From Magnetovibrio sp. (GTDB lineage: Bacteria > Pseudomonadota > Alphaproteobacteria > Rhodospirillales_A > JABHCV01), in NCBI GenBank assembly GCA_002717285.1, contig PBDF01000012.1:19438-25461 (forward strand): a stretch of 6,024 bases of DNA, given 5' to 3'. The notes beneath the pieces were generated by a model. The model was not told where the DNA came from, did no database searches, and saw only the letters and a list, made by a program, of their open reading frames with translations. A program made the position numbers and the translations under genes. Position 1 is the first letter of the stretch. Each line of letters starts with the position of its first letter. Of this stretch, positions 1-5,637 are shown in pieces.

Positions 1-18
1 TGAGAATCACAAGGTTCG

Positions 19-47
19 TTGAAATAACTTGATACAGATTATATTTA
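19..47 (+). promoter_or_regulatory. Possible sigma70-type promoter for the purine-salvage operon
   Basis: A TTGAAA hexamer at 19-24 is followed by an AT-rich stretch in which TATTTA (42-47, spacer 17) or TATATT (40-45, spacer 15) could act as the -10 element. It lies just ahead of the ribosome binding site of the permease. The match is by eye only, and the -10 is imperfect. Only 70 bases of leader are in the window, too few to judge whether a purine riboswitch or PurR operator lies further upstream; none is recognisable in what is shown. Confidence 0.3.
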
Positions 48-57
48 TCATTGGCCA

Positions 58-66
58 AAGGAGGGG
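58..66 (+). promoter_or_regulatory. Strong Shine-Dalgarno of the permease gene
   Basis: AAGGAGGGG directly precedes the ATG at 71. The AGGAGG core (59-64) ends six bases before the start codon, which is close to ideal spacing. This near-perfect site fixes the start of the permease and suggests efficient translation. Confidence 0.8.
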
Positions 67-70
67 ATAG

Positions 71-1366
71 ATGGATTGGTTAAATCGTTACTTTGGAATT
101 GAAGCAAAAGGTAGCACGGTTCGAACTGAGGTTCTTGCCGGTTTTGCAACGTTTCTTACAATGGCATACATTATCGTAGTTAATCCCAGTATTCTCTCAA
201 AGGCGAATATGGACTTTGGCGCTGTGTTTGTTGCCACGATCTTGGCTGCGGTTGTAGGCTGTTCGGTTATGGGCTGGTGGGCAAAATGGCCTGTTGCTCT
301 TGCGCCCGGCATGGGCCTCAATGCTTTTTTTGCCTTTGGCATTGTATTGGGACTTAAACAACCGTGGGAAGTGGCTCTTGGTGCTGTATTCGTTAGTGGT
401 ATTCTTTTCCTTGTATTGAGTTTGACTGGACTTCGAGAATGGGTCATCAACTCTATTCCCAAATCTCTCAAACTTGGTATTGGAGCAGGTATTGGATTAT
501 TTTTAGCTATAATTGGCTTGAAAAATGCTGGTGTTGTTGTTGATAATCCAGCGACTTTAGTAGGTTTAGGTGATGTCACAGGCTTACCGGTAATCCTGTT
601 TGCTTTGGGGTTCGCTATTATGGTAGTGCTTGATCGATTACGTGTTCCTGGTGGCATCATTATTGGGATCTTAGCTGTAAGCATCATAGGTTGGATCATT
701 GGTATTGCCAACTTCCAAGGTGTTGTAAGTGTGCCACCAAGTCTGGAGCCAACATTGTTTAAACTCGACATTGCTGGAGCATTAACAGCGGCTATGATAG
801 GTGTTGTTTTCGCTTTTCTTTTTGTCGATTTTTTTGATACCGCTGGCACGCTCACTAGCGTAGCTAATCTGTCAAATAAAATTGGTCCTGATGGTAAAAT
901 CGAAGGTGTGGGCAGGGCAGTAATAAGTGACTCTTTTGCAACTATTGCAGGATCACTATTTGGGACATCTAATACTACCTCTTACATTGAGAGTGCCGCT
1001 GGTATCAAGGAAGGCGGGCGAACTGGGTTGACTGCAGTCGTTGTATCCTTGCTATTTCTTTTGTGTTTAGTTTTAGCACCTCTGGCTCAGAGTATTCCTG
1101 CTTTTGCTACAGCGGCAGCTTTAGTTTTTGTTGCAACTTTCTTTGTACGAAACATCATTGAGATTGACTGGGACGATGCAACTGAATTTGCCCCTGCGAT
1201 GCTAGCCGCAATCTTAATGCCATTAACATTTTCAATAGCAAATGGAATTGCAATAGGGTTTATTACATACGCTGTCGTTAAGGTTGCGAGTGGCCGTGTG
1301 GCTGAGGCTAGCCCGGCGGTGTTATTGGTGGCAGCTCTGGGTGTTCTTCATTACGTATTTGGTTGA
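71..1366 (+). CDS. NCS2 family purine nucleobase permease, AzgA-like subfamily
   Basis: A 431-residue inner-membrane transporter of the nucleobase:cation symporter-2 (NCS2) family. Its best match is the AzgA/PbuG/PurP group, whose characterised members bring in adenine, guanine or hypoxanthine with protons. Visible hallmarks are APGMGLNAFF (residues 78-87, the family's TM3 region), VDFFDTAGTL (252-261, ending TM8, with the acidic residues expected near the substrate site) and GTSNTTSYIESAAG (298-311, the TM10 signature) followed by KEGGRTGLTAV. The protein is hydrophobic throughout, has no cleavable signal peptide, and has the usual length of the subfamily. The ATG at 71 is chosen because of the strong AAGGAGGGG before it. 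The TGA at 1364-1366 lies 11 bases ahead of a phosphoribosyltransferase gene, so the two are almost certainly co-transcribed. That supports import of a base for salvage. Which purine is carried cannot be read from the sequence. Confidence 0.93.
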   Translation: MDWLNRYFGIEAKGSTVRTEVLAGFATFLTMAYIIVVNPSILSKANMDFGAVFVATILAAVVGCSVMGWWAKWPVALAPGMGLNAFFAFGIVLGLKQPWEVALGAVFVSGILFLVLSLTGLREWVINSIPKSLKLGIGAGIGLFLAIIGLKNAGVVVDNPATLVGLGDVTGLPVILFALGFAIMVVLDRLRVPGGIIIGILAVSIIGWIIGIANFQGVVSVPPSLEPTLFKLDIAGALTAAMIGVVFAFLFVDFFDTAGTLTSVANLSNKIGPDGKIEGVGRAVISDSFATIAGSLFGTSNTTSYIESAAGIKEGGRTGLTAVVVSLLFLLCLVLAPLAQSIPAFATAAALVFVATFFVRNIIEIDWDDATEFAPAMLAAILMPLTFSIANGIAIGFITYAVVKVASGRVAEASPAVLLVAALGVLHYVFG

Positions 1367-1370
1367 AGGG
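1365..1370 (+). promoter_or_regulatory. Ribosome binding site that sets the phosphoribosyltransferase start
   Basis: GAAGGG overlaps the last two bases of the permease stop codon and ends seven bases before ATG 1378. It supports that ATG over the in-frame TTG at 1363, which overlaps the permease stop and has no comparable site in front of it. Placing the ribosome binding site on the upstream stop codon suggests translational coupling of the two genes. Confidence 0.65.
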
Positions 1371-1377
1371 TATCAAA

Positions 1378-1947
1378 ATGGTCGAGAAACACTTCATCAC
1401 GGCCAATGAACTTTTGCATGACTCTTATCATCTGGGACATCTTATATTGGATTCTGGTTTCACGCCGAACTATTTAGTAGGGGTTTGGCGTGGTGGTGCT
1501 CCAGTTGGAATTGCCGTTCAGGAGTTACTTGAATATCATAGTGTTCCAACAGATCATATTGCCATAAGAACTTCATCATATGATGGCATAGATAAACGTC
1601 GGGACAATGTGCAAGTCCATGGTCTGCATTACATAATAGAAAACGTAAATGCTGAGGACAATCTGCTGATAATAGACGACGTCTTTGATACTGGGAACAG
1701 CGTTCAGGCTATCTTGGATACAATTAGAAATTTGTCTCGGCTAAATGCGCCTTCAATGAAAGTGGCAACAATCTATTATAAACCGGGTAAGCGCAAAGTT
1801 GAAACAACACCCGATTTTTATGTTCATGAAACTGAAAAGTGGCTGGTTTTCCCCCATGAATTGCATGGGCTTAGCAAGCAAGAAATTGAGAATAGCAAAC
1901 CTTTTGCATTAAAGCGTCAAGGATTTCGTGATTTGAAATCTGCATGA
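1378..1947 (+). CDS. Purine-type phosphoribosyltransferase (hypoxanthine/xanthine-guanine PRTase-like, COG2236-like)
   Basis: A cytoplasmic type I phosphoribosyltransferase of 189 residues from the preferred ATG. It would join a purine base to PRPP, giving the nucleoside monophosphate and pyrophosphate. The PRPP-binding loop is clear: LLIIDDVFDTGNS at residues 96-108, with the paired acids D100-D101 and the phosphate-binding DTGNS. VGVWRGGAPVG (34-44) matches the pyrophosphate loop, TSSYDG (65-70) the flexible-loop region, and YYKPGK (133-138) plus EKWLVFPHE (153-161) the base-binding part. The KPG and W-x-x-FP pattern resembles E. coli Gpt and the COG2236 predicted phosphoribosyltransferases more than classic Hpt. 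A TTG at 1363 would add five residues but overlaps the permease stop and lacks its own ribosome binding site, so ATG 1378 is chosen. Its position behind a purine permease supports a salvage role. The choice among hypoxanthine, guanine and xanthine is open, so no gene symbol is given. Confidence 0.88.
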   Translation: MVEKHFITANELLHDSYHLGHLILDSGFTPNYLVGVWRGGAPVGIAVQELLEYHSVPTDHIAIRTSSYDGIDKRRDNVQVHGLHYIIENVNAEDNLLIIDDVFDTGNSVQAILDTIRNLSRLNAPSMKVATIYYKPGKRKVETTPDFYVHETEKWLVFPHELHGLSKQEIENSKPFALKRQGFRDLKSA

Positions 1948-1961
1948 TGTTTTATTAACGT

Positions 1962-1979
1962 ACTAAACTAGTTTTTTTA
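1962..1979 (+). terminator. Weak terminator-like element after the purine operon
   Basis: ACTA-AAC-TAGT (1962-1972) can form a four-base-pair stem with a three-base loop, and its right arm runs into seven consecutive T residues (1972-1978). It lies shortly after the phosphoribosyltransferase stop, where a terminator is expected between convergent units. The stem is short and poor in GC, so it would be inefficient as an intrinsic terminator. It may only be AT-rich coincidence. Confidence 0.22.
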
Positions 1980-1987
1980 TAGCTAAT

Positions 1988-2010
1988 TATACTTGAGAAC
2001 GCCCAGTATA
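1988..2010. repeat. Inverted repeat TATACT/AGTATA in the convergent gap
   Basis: TATACT (1988-1993) and AGTATA (2005-2010) are perfect inverted arms separated by 11 bases. The pair lies between the convergent phosphoribosyltransferase and DUF805 genes. No T tract follows it on either strand, so it is not a standard intrinsic terminator. It could help end transcripts from either side, or be chance in AT-rich DNA. Confidence 0.25.
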
Positions 2011-2063
2011 GAAGTTACTAAACCACCGTCTCCAAACTATTAAAGTGCCTCAAGAAGGATCAT

Positions 2064-2441
2064 TTATGGAATTACTGTTTTTATTGGATTTTCACCATAT
2101 CTATTTTTATCTTCATTACCCTTTAAACAATAAAGAACTACCAACCAGATAGTACCAACTATTGGAATTAATGAAATCAATAACCACCATCCAACACGGT
2201 TTGTGTCGTGGAGTCTTCTGACCCCAACTGCCAAGTGAGGGATAAAAATAAGCAGTAAAAAAATGCCAGAAAAAACACCCAGTCCGCTCTCTTCGTCATA
2301 GGTATTCGAGACAAGATCAAATACTGTTAAAATGATTATTCCAAAGATGCTAAAAAGTGTGAATAACCAATATTCCTTTCTTGGTGCTCTGGTGGAAAAG
2401 TCAAAGTATTTACTTGTTATGCATTTAATGACGCTATTCAT
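2064..2441 (-). CDS. DUF805 family small integral membrane protein
   Basis: A 125-residue inner-membrane protein of the DUF805 family (E. coli YhaH/YhaI type), whose molecular role is not known. The family pattern is complete: an N-terminal FDFSTRAPRKEYW (residues 13-25) before the first membrane segment (about 26-43), a second segment (about 55-73), then the signature GVRRLHDTNRVGWW (73-86), a third segment (about 86-105), and a short polar tail with NRYGENP (113-119). Length is typical. The ATG at 2441 has only a weak GGAG (2459-2456) 14 bases ahead, a rather long spacing. It starts 27 bases after the glycerol kinase stop on the same strand, so it is probably read from the same transcript. 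A functional link with glycerol metabolism is not implied, since DUF805 genes occur in many contexts. Confidence 0.88.
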   Translation of the reverse strand: MNSVIKCITSKYFDFSTRAPRKEYWLFTLFSIFGIIILTVFDLVSNTYDEESGLGVFSGIFLLLIFIPHLAVGVRRLHDTNRVGWWLLISLIPIVGTIWLVVLYCLKGNEDKNRYGENPIKTVIP

Positions 2442-2468
2442 GTTTATACAAACTACTCCAGCTATTTT

Positions 2469-3959
2469 TTAGTCAAGTAAGGTACGTTTCACAGCTGTCT
2501 TCCAACCAGCTAATAACTTTGCACGTTCAGATGTCTTCATGTCAGGTTTAAAGGAATGATCCAGCTTCCATAATTGTGCGGTTGTTTCTAGAGAGCTGAT
2601 TTGCTGACTGCCCAGTAGGGCCAATACTGCTGCCCCCCAAGCAGTAGTTTCTGTTATAACAGGCCTGTCTATTTGTTGGTCAAGAATATCTGCCATGAAG
2701 TCAAGAAGCCAGTCATTTTTGACCATTCCACCATCAACTCGCAGATTACTTGGCTCAATTCCGTCAGTCCGCATCGCCTCAACCAAGTCATATGTCTGAT
2801 AGGCAACAGACTCAAGTGCAGCTCTTGCAAAATGGGCTGGTCCCGTATTTCTTGTTATACCATAAATTGAACCGCGTGCGGAGGGCGCCCAATGCGGTGC
2901 GCCTAAGCCGGTTAAAGCTGGCACCATGTAGACGCCGTCATTGCTTGTAAGAGATTTTGCAAGTTTCTCACTTTCTGTTGCATTGCTCACTAAACCCATT
3001 GAGTCCCGAAGCCATTGAACAACAGCTCCGGAAATAAAAATAGATCCTTCTAAACCGTATGTGGTCTTACCATTAACCTGGTAGGCGATAGTGGAAAGTA
3101 AATTATTTTTGGAAGTCAGGCAGGCCGTACCGGTATTAGCTAGCATGAAACAACCTGTACCGTATGTTGATTTAATGCAGCCTTTTGTAAGGCAGGCTTG
3201 CCCAATAGTTGCTGCCTGCTGGTCACCGGCGACTCCGCAAATAGGCAGGTTTTTTCCAAATATTTCCGGCAAACAATCACCAAAGTGACTGGCACTATCT
3301 AAAACAACAGGAAGCAGGGATAAGGGAACATTAAAAAGGGCACACAATGTATCATCCCACTTACCTTTATGGATGTTGTAGAGATTGGTACGGCTGGCAT
3401 TAGTGGCATCTGTTACATGGCTTTTTCCACCAGTCATCTGCCAGATCAAAAAGCTATCAACTGTTCCAAAACAGAGCTCGCCTTGCTCAGCTCGCCTGCG
3501 TGCACCTTCAATATGATCCAGAATCCAAGAAATTTTAGTTGCGCTGAAATAAGGATCAAGAACCAAACCTGATGTGTTGCGGATAGTGTCTAAACATCCT
3601 TGTTCCTGAAGTTTTTTACAATTGTTTGCTGTACGCCTATCTTGCCAGACAATCGCATTATAGACCACTTCTCCAGTTTTACGATCCCAGATCAATGTGG
3701 TTTCACGTTGATTTGTTATTCCTATGGCCGTGATGGTTTGGCCAATCTCATCTGCTTTTGCAACCATTTCACGCCCGACTTTTAGAACCGTTTTCCACAG
3801 ATCACATGGACGATGTTCTACCCAACCATCCGCTGGAAATACCTGTTCAAATTCTTTCTGACTAACGCCCAAAATATCTGCCTGTGGTGAAAACAGGATG
3901 GCACGTGAGCTGGTTGTTCCTTGGTCAATAGCCAGAATGGCACCTGTCGTTTTCGTCAT
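2469..3959 (-). CDS. glpK: Glycerol kinase
   Basis: A full-length 496-residue FGGY-family kinase that phosphorylates glycerol with ATP to sn-glycerol 3-phosphate in the cytoplasm. The N-terminal phosphate loop AIDQGTTSSR is at residues 10-19. The glycerol-binding pair is R85-E86 in NQRETT, the aromatic contact is Y137 in DPYFSATK, and D246-Q247 in GVAGDQQAA supply the catalytic-base region. The FGGY signature begins at Y100 (YNAIVWQDRRT), and the C-terminal lobe has VDGGMVKNDWLLDFMADIL. The start at 3959 gives the standard N-terminus, with a GGTGA (3968-3964) close upstream. The segment before GVAGDQ is short (EIFGKNLPIC). It lacks both the glycine-rich GGxR loop that binds fructose-1,6-bisphosphate in the E. 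coli enzyme and the histidine phosphorylated by HPr in Gram-positive enzymes, so neither control is expected. No glpF or glpD adjoins it; a DUF805 gene follows. Confidence 0.96.
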   Translation of the reverse strand: MTKTTGAILAIDQGTTSSRAILFSPQADILGVSQKEFEQVFPADGWVEHRPCDLWKTVLKVGREMVAKADEIGQTITAIGITNQRETTLIWDRKTGEVVYNAIVWQDRRTANNCKKLQEQGCLDTIRNTSGLVLDPYFSATKISWILDHIEGARRRAEQGELCFGTVDSFLIWQMTGGKSHVTDATNASRTNLYNIHKGKWDDTLCALFNVPLSLLPVVLDSASHFGDCLPEIFGKNLPICGVAGDQQAATIGQACLTKGCIKSTYGTGCFMLANTGTACLTSKNNLLSTIAYQVNGKTTYGLEGSIFISGAVVQWLRDSMGLVSNATESEKLAKSLTSNDGVYMVPALTGLGAPHWAPSARGSIYGITRNTGPAHFARAALESVAYQTYDLVEAMRTDGIEPSNLRVDGGMVKNDWLLDFMADILDQQIDRPVITETTAWGAAVLALLGSQQISSLETTAQLWKLDHSFKPDMKTSERAKLLAGWKTAVKRTLLD

Positions 3960-4114
3960 CTCATCACCATTTTTTTGTCTTACTTCGACCCGTATGCCTC
4001 AGAGTAATTATTATTAATTTCACAACTCATTATCTATTTTGACGTGACTTTGTAGTTCTGTACTTTGCGTAATGTATTCTCTCCTCGGGCTTCCATTAAA
4101 CGAAAGGACGATCT
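3960..4114. other. Intergenic region upstream of glpK
   Basis: This is the leader of glpK and also the space after the aldehyde dehydrogenase remnant, both read on the minus strand. It is AT-rich, and a promoter for glpK should lie here now that the upstream gene is broken. I could not find a convincing -35/-10 pair or a GlpR-type operator by eye. ATTAAA and TTTAAT (4118-4113 and 4099-4094 read on the minus strand) form a weak inverted repeat just after the remnant's stop, without a clear T tract. Confidence 0.4.
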
Positions 4115-4393
4115 TTAATGCCCGCCAAAACCCGTATATTTAACCTCTAGAAATTTTTCAATGCCATACTTTGATCCTTCACGGCCAACGCCTGACTCCT
4201 TGATCCCACCTATTGGTGCAACTTCATATGAGATGTTGCCAGTATTTACACCGATTATGCCGAATTCAAGGGCTTCTGAAACTTGTCAGACTCGGCCAAT
4301 TTCGCACGAGTAGAAATAAGCTGCTAATCCAAAAGGTGTATCATTTGCCAAGACTAGCGCTTCCCCCTCATTTTTAAAACGGTAGAGGGTAGC
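4115..4393 (-). pseudogene. gabD: Decayed succinate-semialdehyde dehydrogenase (NAD(P)-dependent aldehyde dehydrogenase), C-terminal remnant
   Basis: Translating the minus strand from 4393 to the TAA at 4117-4115 gives 92 codons that follow the C-terminus of GabD-type aldehyde dehydrogenases. In order they are ATLYRFKNE, LANDTPFGLAAYFYS, then a TGA at 4288-4286 where the family normally has W ([16 protein letters not shown]), then [32 protein letters not shown] and a short tail. A functional enzyme of about 480 residues would oxidise succinate semialdehyde to succinate in GABA and related catabolism. Here about four fifths is missing, including the NAD-binding domain and the catalytic glutamate and cysteine, so it cannot be active. 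Similarity stops at about 4393. The frame stays open some 60 bases further upstream, but that part does not resemble the family. The TGA needs only one G-to-A change from TGG. Reading frame and family motifs are otherwise well kept, which suggests fairly recent loss. Confidence 0.9.
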
Positions 4394-4591
4394 TATTGTT
4401 TTTTTAAATTCTTTTTTCAAATGGTTAATGGAAACCCTTTCTAAGTTAGTGTGAAATTCAGATGATTATTACTTTTCAGTTTGTTGAGGCCAATAGATAA
4501 GTTTGCATCAAACCGTGCGTTTCCCTATTCCTCTATCTTTTTCGTAACTTGTTATTATAATAATTTTGCATAACTTTTGGGTACTTGGTGA
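4394..4591. other. AT-rich spacer between the dehydrogenase remnant and the nuclease
   Basis: No gene is supported here. The stretch is clearly AT-rich and contains the point where similarity to aldehyde dehydrogenase ends (about 4393). GTTTG-CAT-CAAAC at 4501-4513 is a perfect five-base-pair hairpin with a three-base loop but has no T tract. No insertion-sequence ends or target-site duplication could be recognised by eye. Confidence 0.5.
4550..4561 (+). promoter_or_regulatory. Possible -10 element of the nuclease gene
   Basis: TATAAT at 4556-4561 is a perfect -10 consensus about 30 bases before the nuclease start. The overlapping TGTTATTAT (4550-4558) also resembles an extended -10. No convincing -35 hexamer is found at the expected distance. 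The surrounding DNA is very AT-rich, so a chance match is possible. The ribosome binding site of the downstream gene is likewise poor. Confidence 0.3.
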
Positions 4592-5371
4592 ATGGCAAAA
4601 TATATTAAATTTGACAAAAATAGAGAAGAACCTTTCCCCATATCCCGTTCAGGTATAGACCAATTCCTCCGCTGTCCAAGAACCTTTATCCTTCATAGAA
4701 AGTTCGGTCTCAAACCCCCATCAATGGTTCCGCTTACCCTTGCGGTTGCGACTGACCATCTCCTCAAGAATGAGTTTGATGGCTACCGAGAGAAGCAATC
4801 CTCAGAACATCCAATCTTTAAGAAATTCAATCTTGAGGTTATCCCATATCAACATCCCGAAATTGAGGATTGGAGAAACAACTTCAAAGGCATTCGTTAT
4901 TTAGACGAGGCAACCAACCTTGAGGTGTTTGGGGCTGTCGATGACGTATGGGAAGATATTAATTCAAAAGAACTCTATATCGTTGATTACAAGTCGACCT
5001 CGAAACAAGGTGACCCAGATATCGAGAGCGGTTGGGGTTCTGGATACAAGCGACAGATGGAAGTCTACCAATGGCTATTCCGTAAAAAGGAATTTCCCGT
5101 CTCTGATTTAGGATATTTTCTTTATGTGAACGGTATTAAGGGCGATAATGGCTTCTATTCTGACCATCAAGGCTATGAGGACATGGGCTTTATGGAGTTC
5201 AAGACAACTCTTATTCCCTATACTGGGAACTCTGACTGGGTTTCGGACACCCTTTTACACATTAAAGAAACCCTGATGGACGATAAATTGCCACCAGCCA
5301 ACGAGAGCTGGGACGATAACCGGTATTTCTACGAGCGACTTCAGCTTGAGCGAGAGTTGGGAGAGGTTTGA
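4592..5371 (+). CDS. Stand-alone Cas4/RecB-like PD-(D/E)XK nuclease superfamily protein
   Basis: A 259-residue cytoplasmic protein with the RecB/Cas4-type nuclease core. ISRSGIDQFLRCPRTF (residues 17-32) is the usual opening helix of this superfamily. H56 in TDHLLK fits the motif I histidine, D117 in FGAVDDVWED (113-122) the first metal-binding acid, D132 and K134 in IVDYKST (130-136) the D-x-K of PD-(D/E)XK, and Q155/Y159 in RQMEVYQWL the Q-x3-Y motif. The nuclease site therefore looks intact. C28 is the only cysteine, so the four-cysteine Fe-S cluster of Cas4 and AddB cannot form. The C-terminal segment after LPPANESW, where relatives tend to carry cysteines, has none. No helicase domain is fused. 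The ATG at 4592 has no good ribosome binding site. Neighbours include no cas1, cas2, helicase or phage gene, so its role in repair, phage or plasmid biology, or defence is unknown. Confidence 0.8.
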   Translation: MAKYIKFDKNREEPFPISRSGIDQFLRCPRTFILHRKFGLKPPSMVPLTLAVATDHLLKNEFDGYREKQSSEHPIFKKFNLEVIPYQHPEIEDWRNNFKGIRYLDEATNLEVFGAVDDVWEDINSKELYIVDYKSTSKQGDPDIESGWGSGYKRQMEVYQWLFRKKEFPVSDLGYFLYVNGIKGDNGFYSDHQGYEDMGFMEFKTTLIPYTGNSDWVSDTLLHIKETLMDDKLPPANESWDDNRYFYERLQLERELGEV

Positions 5372-5378
5372 ATGGATG

Positions 5379-5395
5379 CTATTGTATAGGGTTTT
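5379..5395 (+). terminator. Weak terminator-like hairpin after the nuclease gene
   Basis: CTAT-TGT-ATAG (5379-5389) can form a four-base-pair stem with a three-base loop seven bases after the nuclease stop. It is followed by GGTTTTT, and a second run of T residues starts at 5402. The position is right for an intrinsic terminator, but the stem is short and AT-rich, so the call is tentative. Confidence 0.2.
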
Positions 5396-5418
5396 TGCTA
5401 ATTTTTTTGTGTAGCCCA

Positions 5419-5637
5419 CTAAAATTTCGTTCTTTTTCCGGGACATTGTGCAAATAATAAAGACCAAGCATTCAATAATCTGTCATAATCAACTAAATAC
5501 TGACCTGGATTAAAATAGACTTTTTTGGCGGTTTCCACATTAAACACCTTTGAATGAAGTCCATATGCACTAATGATTTCTGGATAAATTCTAAAGGCTG
5601 TTTGTTTTAATTTTCTAACGTTTACTCCGTTTTCCAA
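5419..5637 (-). CDS. Unrecognised short reading frame, possibly a gene remnant
   Basis: A 72-codon minus-strand frame ending in TAG at 5421-5419. I do not recognise the product. The composition is protein-like and mixed (for example FRIYPEIISAYGLHSKVF, then NPGQYLVDYDRLLNAWSLL), unlike the low-complexity frames around it, which argues that it is or was coding. Against this, the only start is a TTG at 5637, no methionine codon occurs inside, no proper Shine-Dalgarno precedes it, and the frame stays open back to 5664 before a stop. That pattern fits the C-terminal stump of a larger lost gene better than an intact small gene. No membrane segment or signal peptide is evident. It is convergent with the nuclease gene, with 47 bases between the stops. 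Confidence 0.3.
   Translation of the reverse strand: MENGVNVRKLKQTAFRIYPEIISAYGLHSKVFNVETAKKVYFNPGQYLVDYDRLLNAWSLLFAQCPGKRTKF

Noticed and set aside
88..855. Long minus-strand open frame of 255 codons
   Set aside because: It is antisense to the permease gene, and its Pro, Thr, Lys and Ala-rich, low-order product is typical of the complement of a membrane-protein gene. The permease on the plus strand has full family motifs and a strong ribosome binding site.
1363..1377. TTG start for the phosphoribosyltransferase
   Set aside because: The TTG overlaps the permease stop and has no suitable ribosome binding site, whereas ATG 1378 has GAAGGG seven bases ahead.
2673..3785. Several plus-strand frames of 61-67 codons
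   Set aside because: All lie within the glycerol kinase gene on the opposite strand and show no family motifs or ribosome binding sites. They are shadows of glpK.
4501..4513. Perfect small hairpin GTTTG-CAT-CAAAC as a terminator
   Set aside because: No T tract follows on either strand and the stem is only five base pairs, so a terminator call is not justified.
4920..5111. A second plus-strand frame of 63 codons inside the nuclease gene
   Set aside because: It overlaps the motif-bearing nuclease frame entirely and has no motif of its own.
5255..5467. Minus-strand frame of 70 codons overlapping the end of the nuclease gene
   Set aside because: About half is antisense to the nuclease C-terminus, no ribosome binding site is seen, and the product has no recognisable features.
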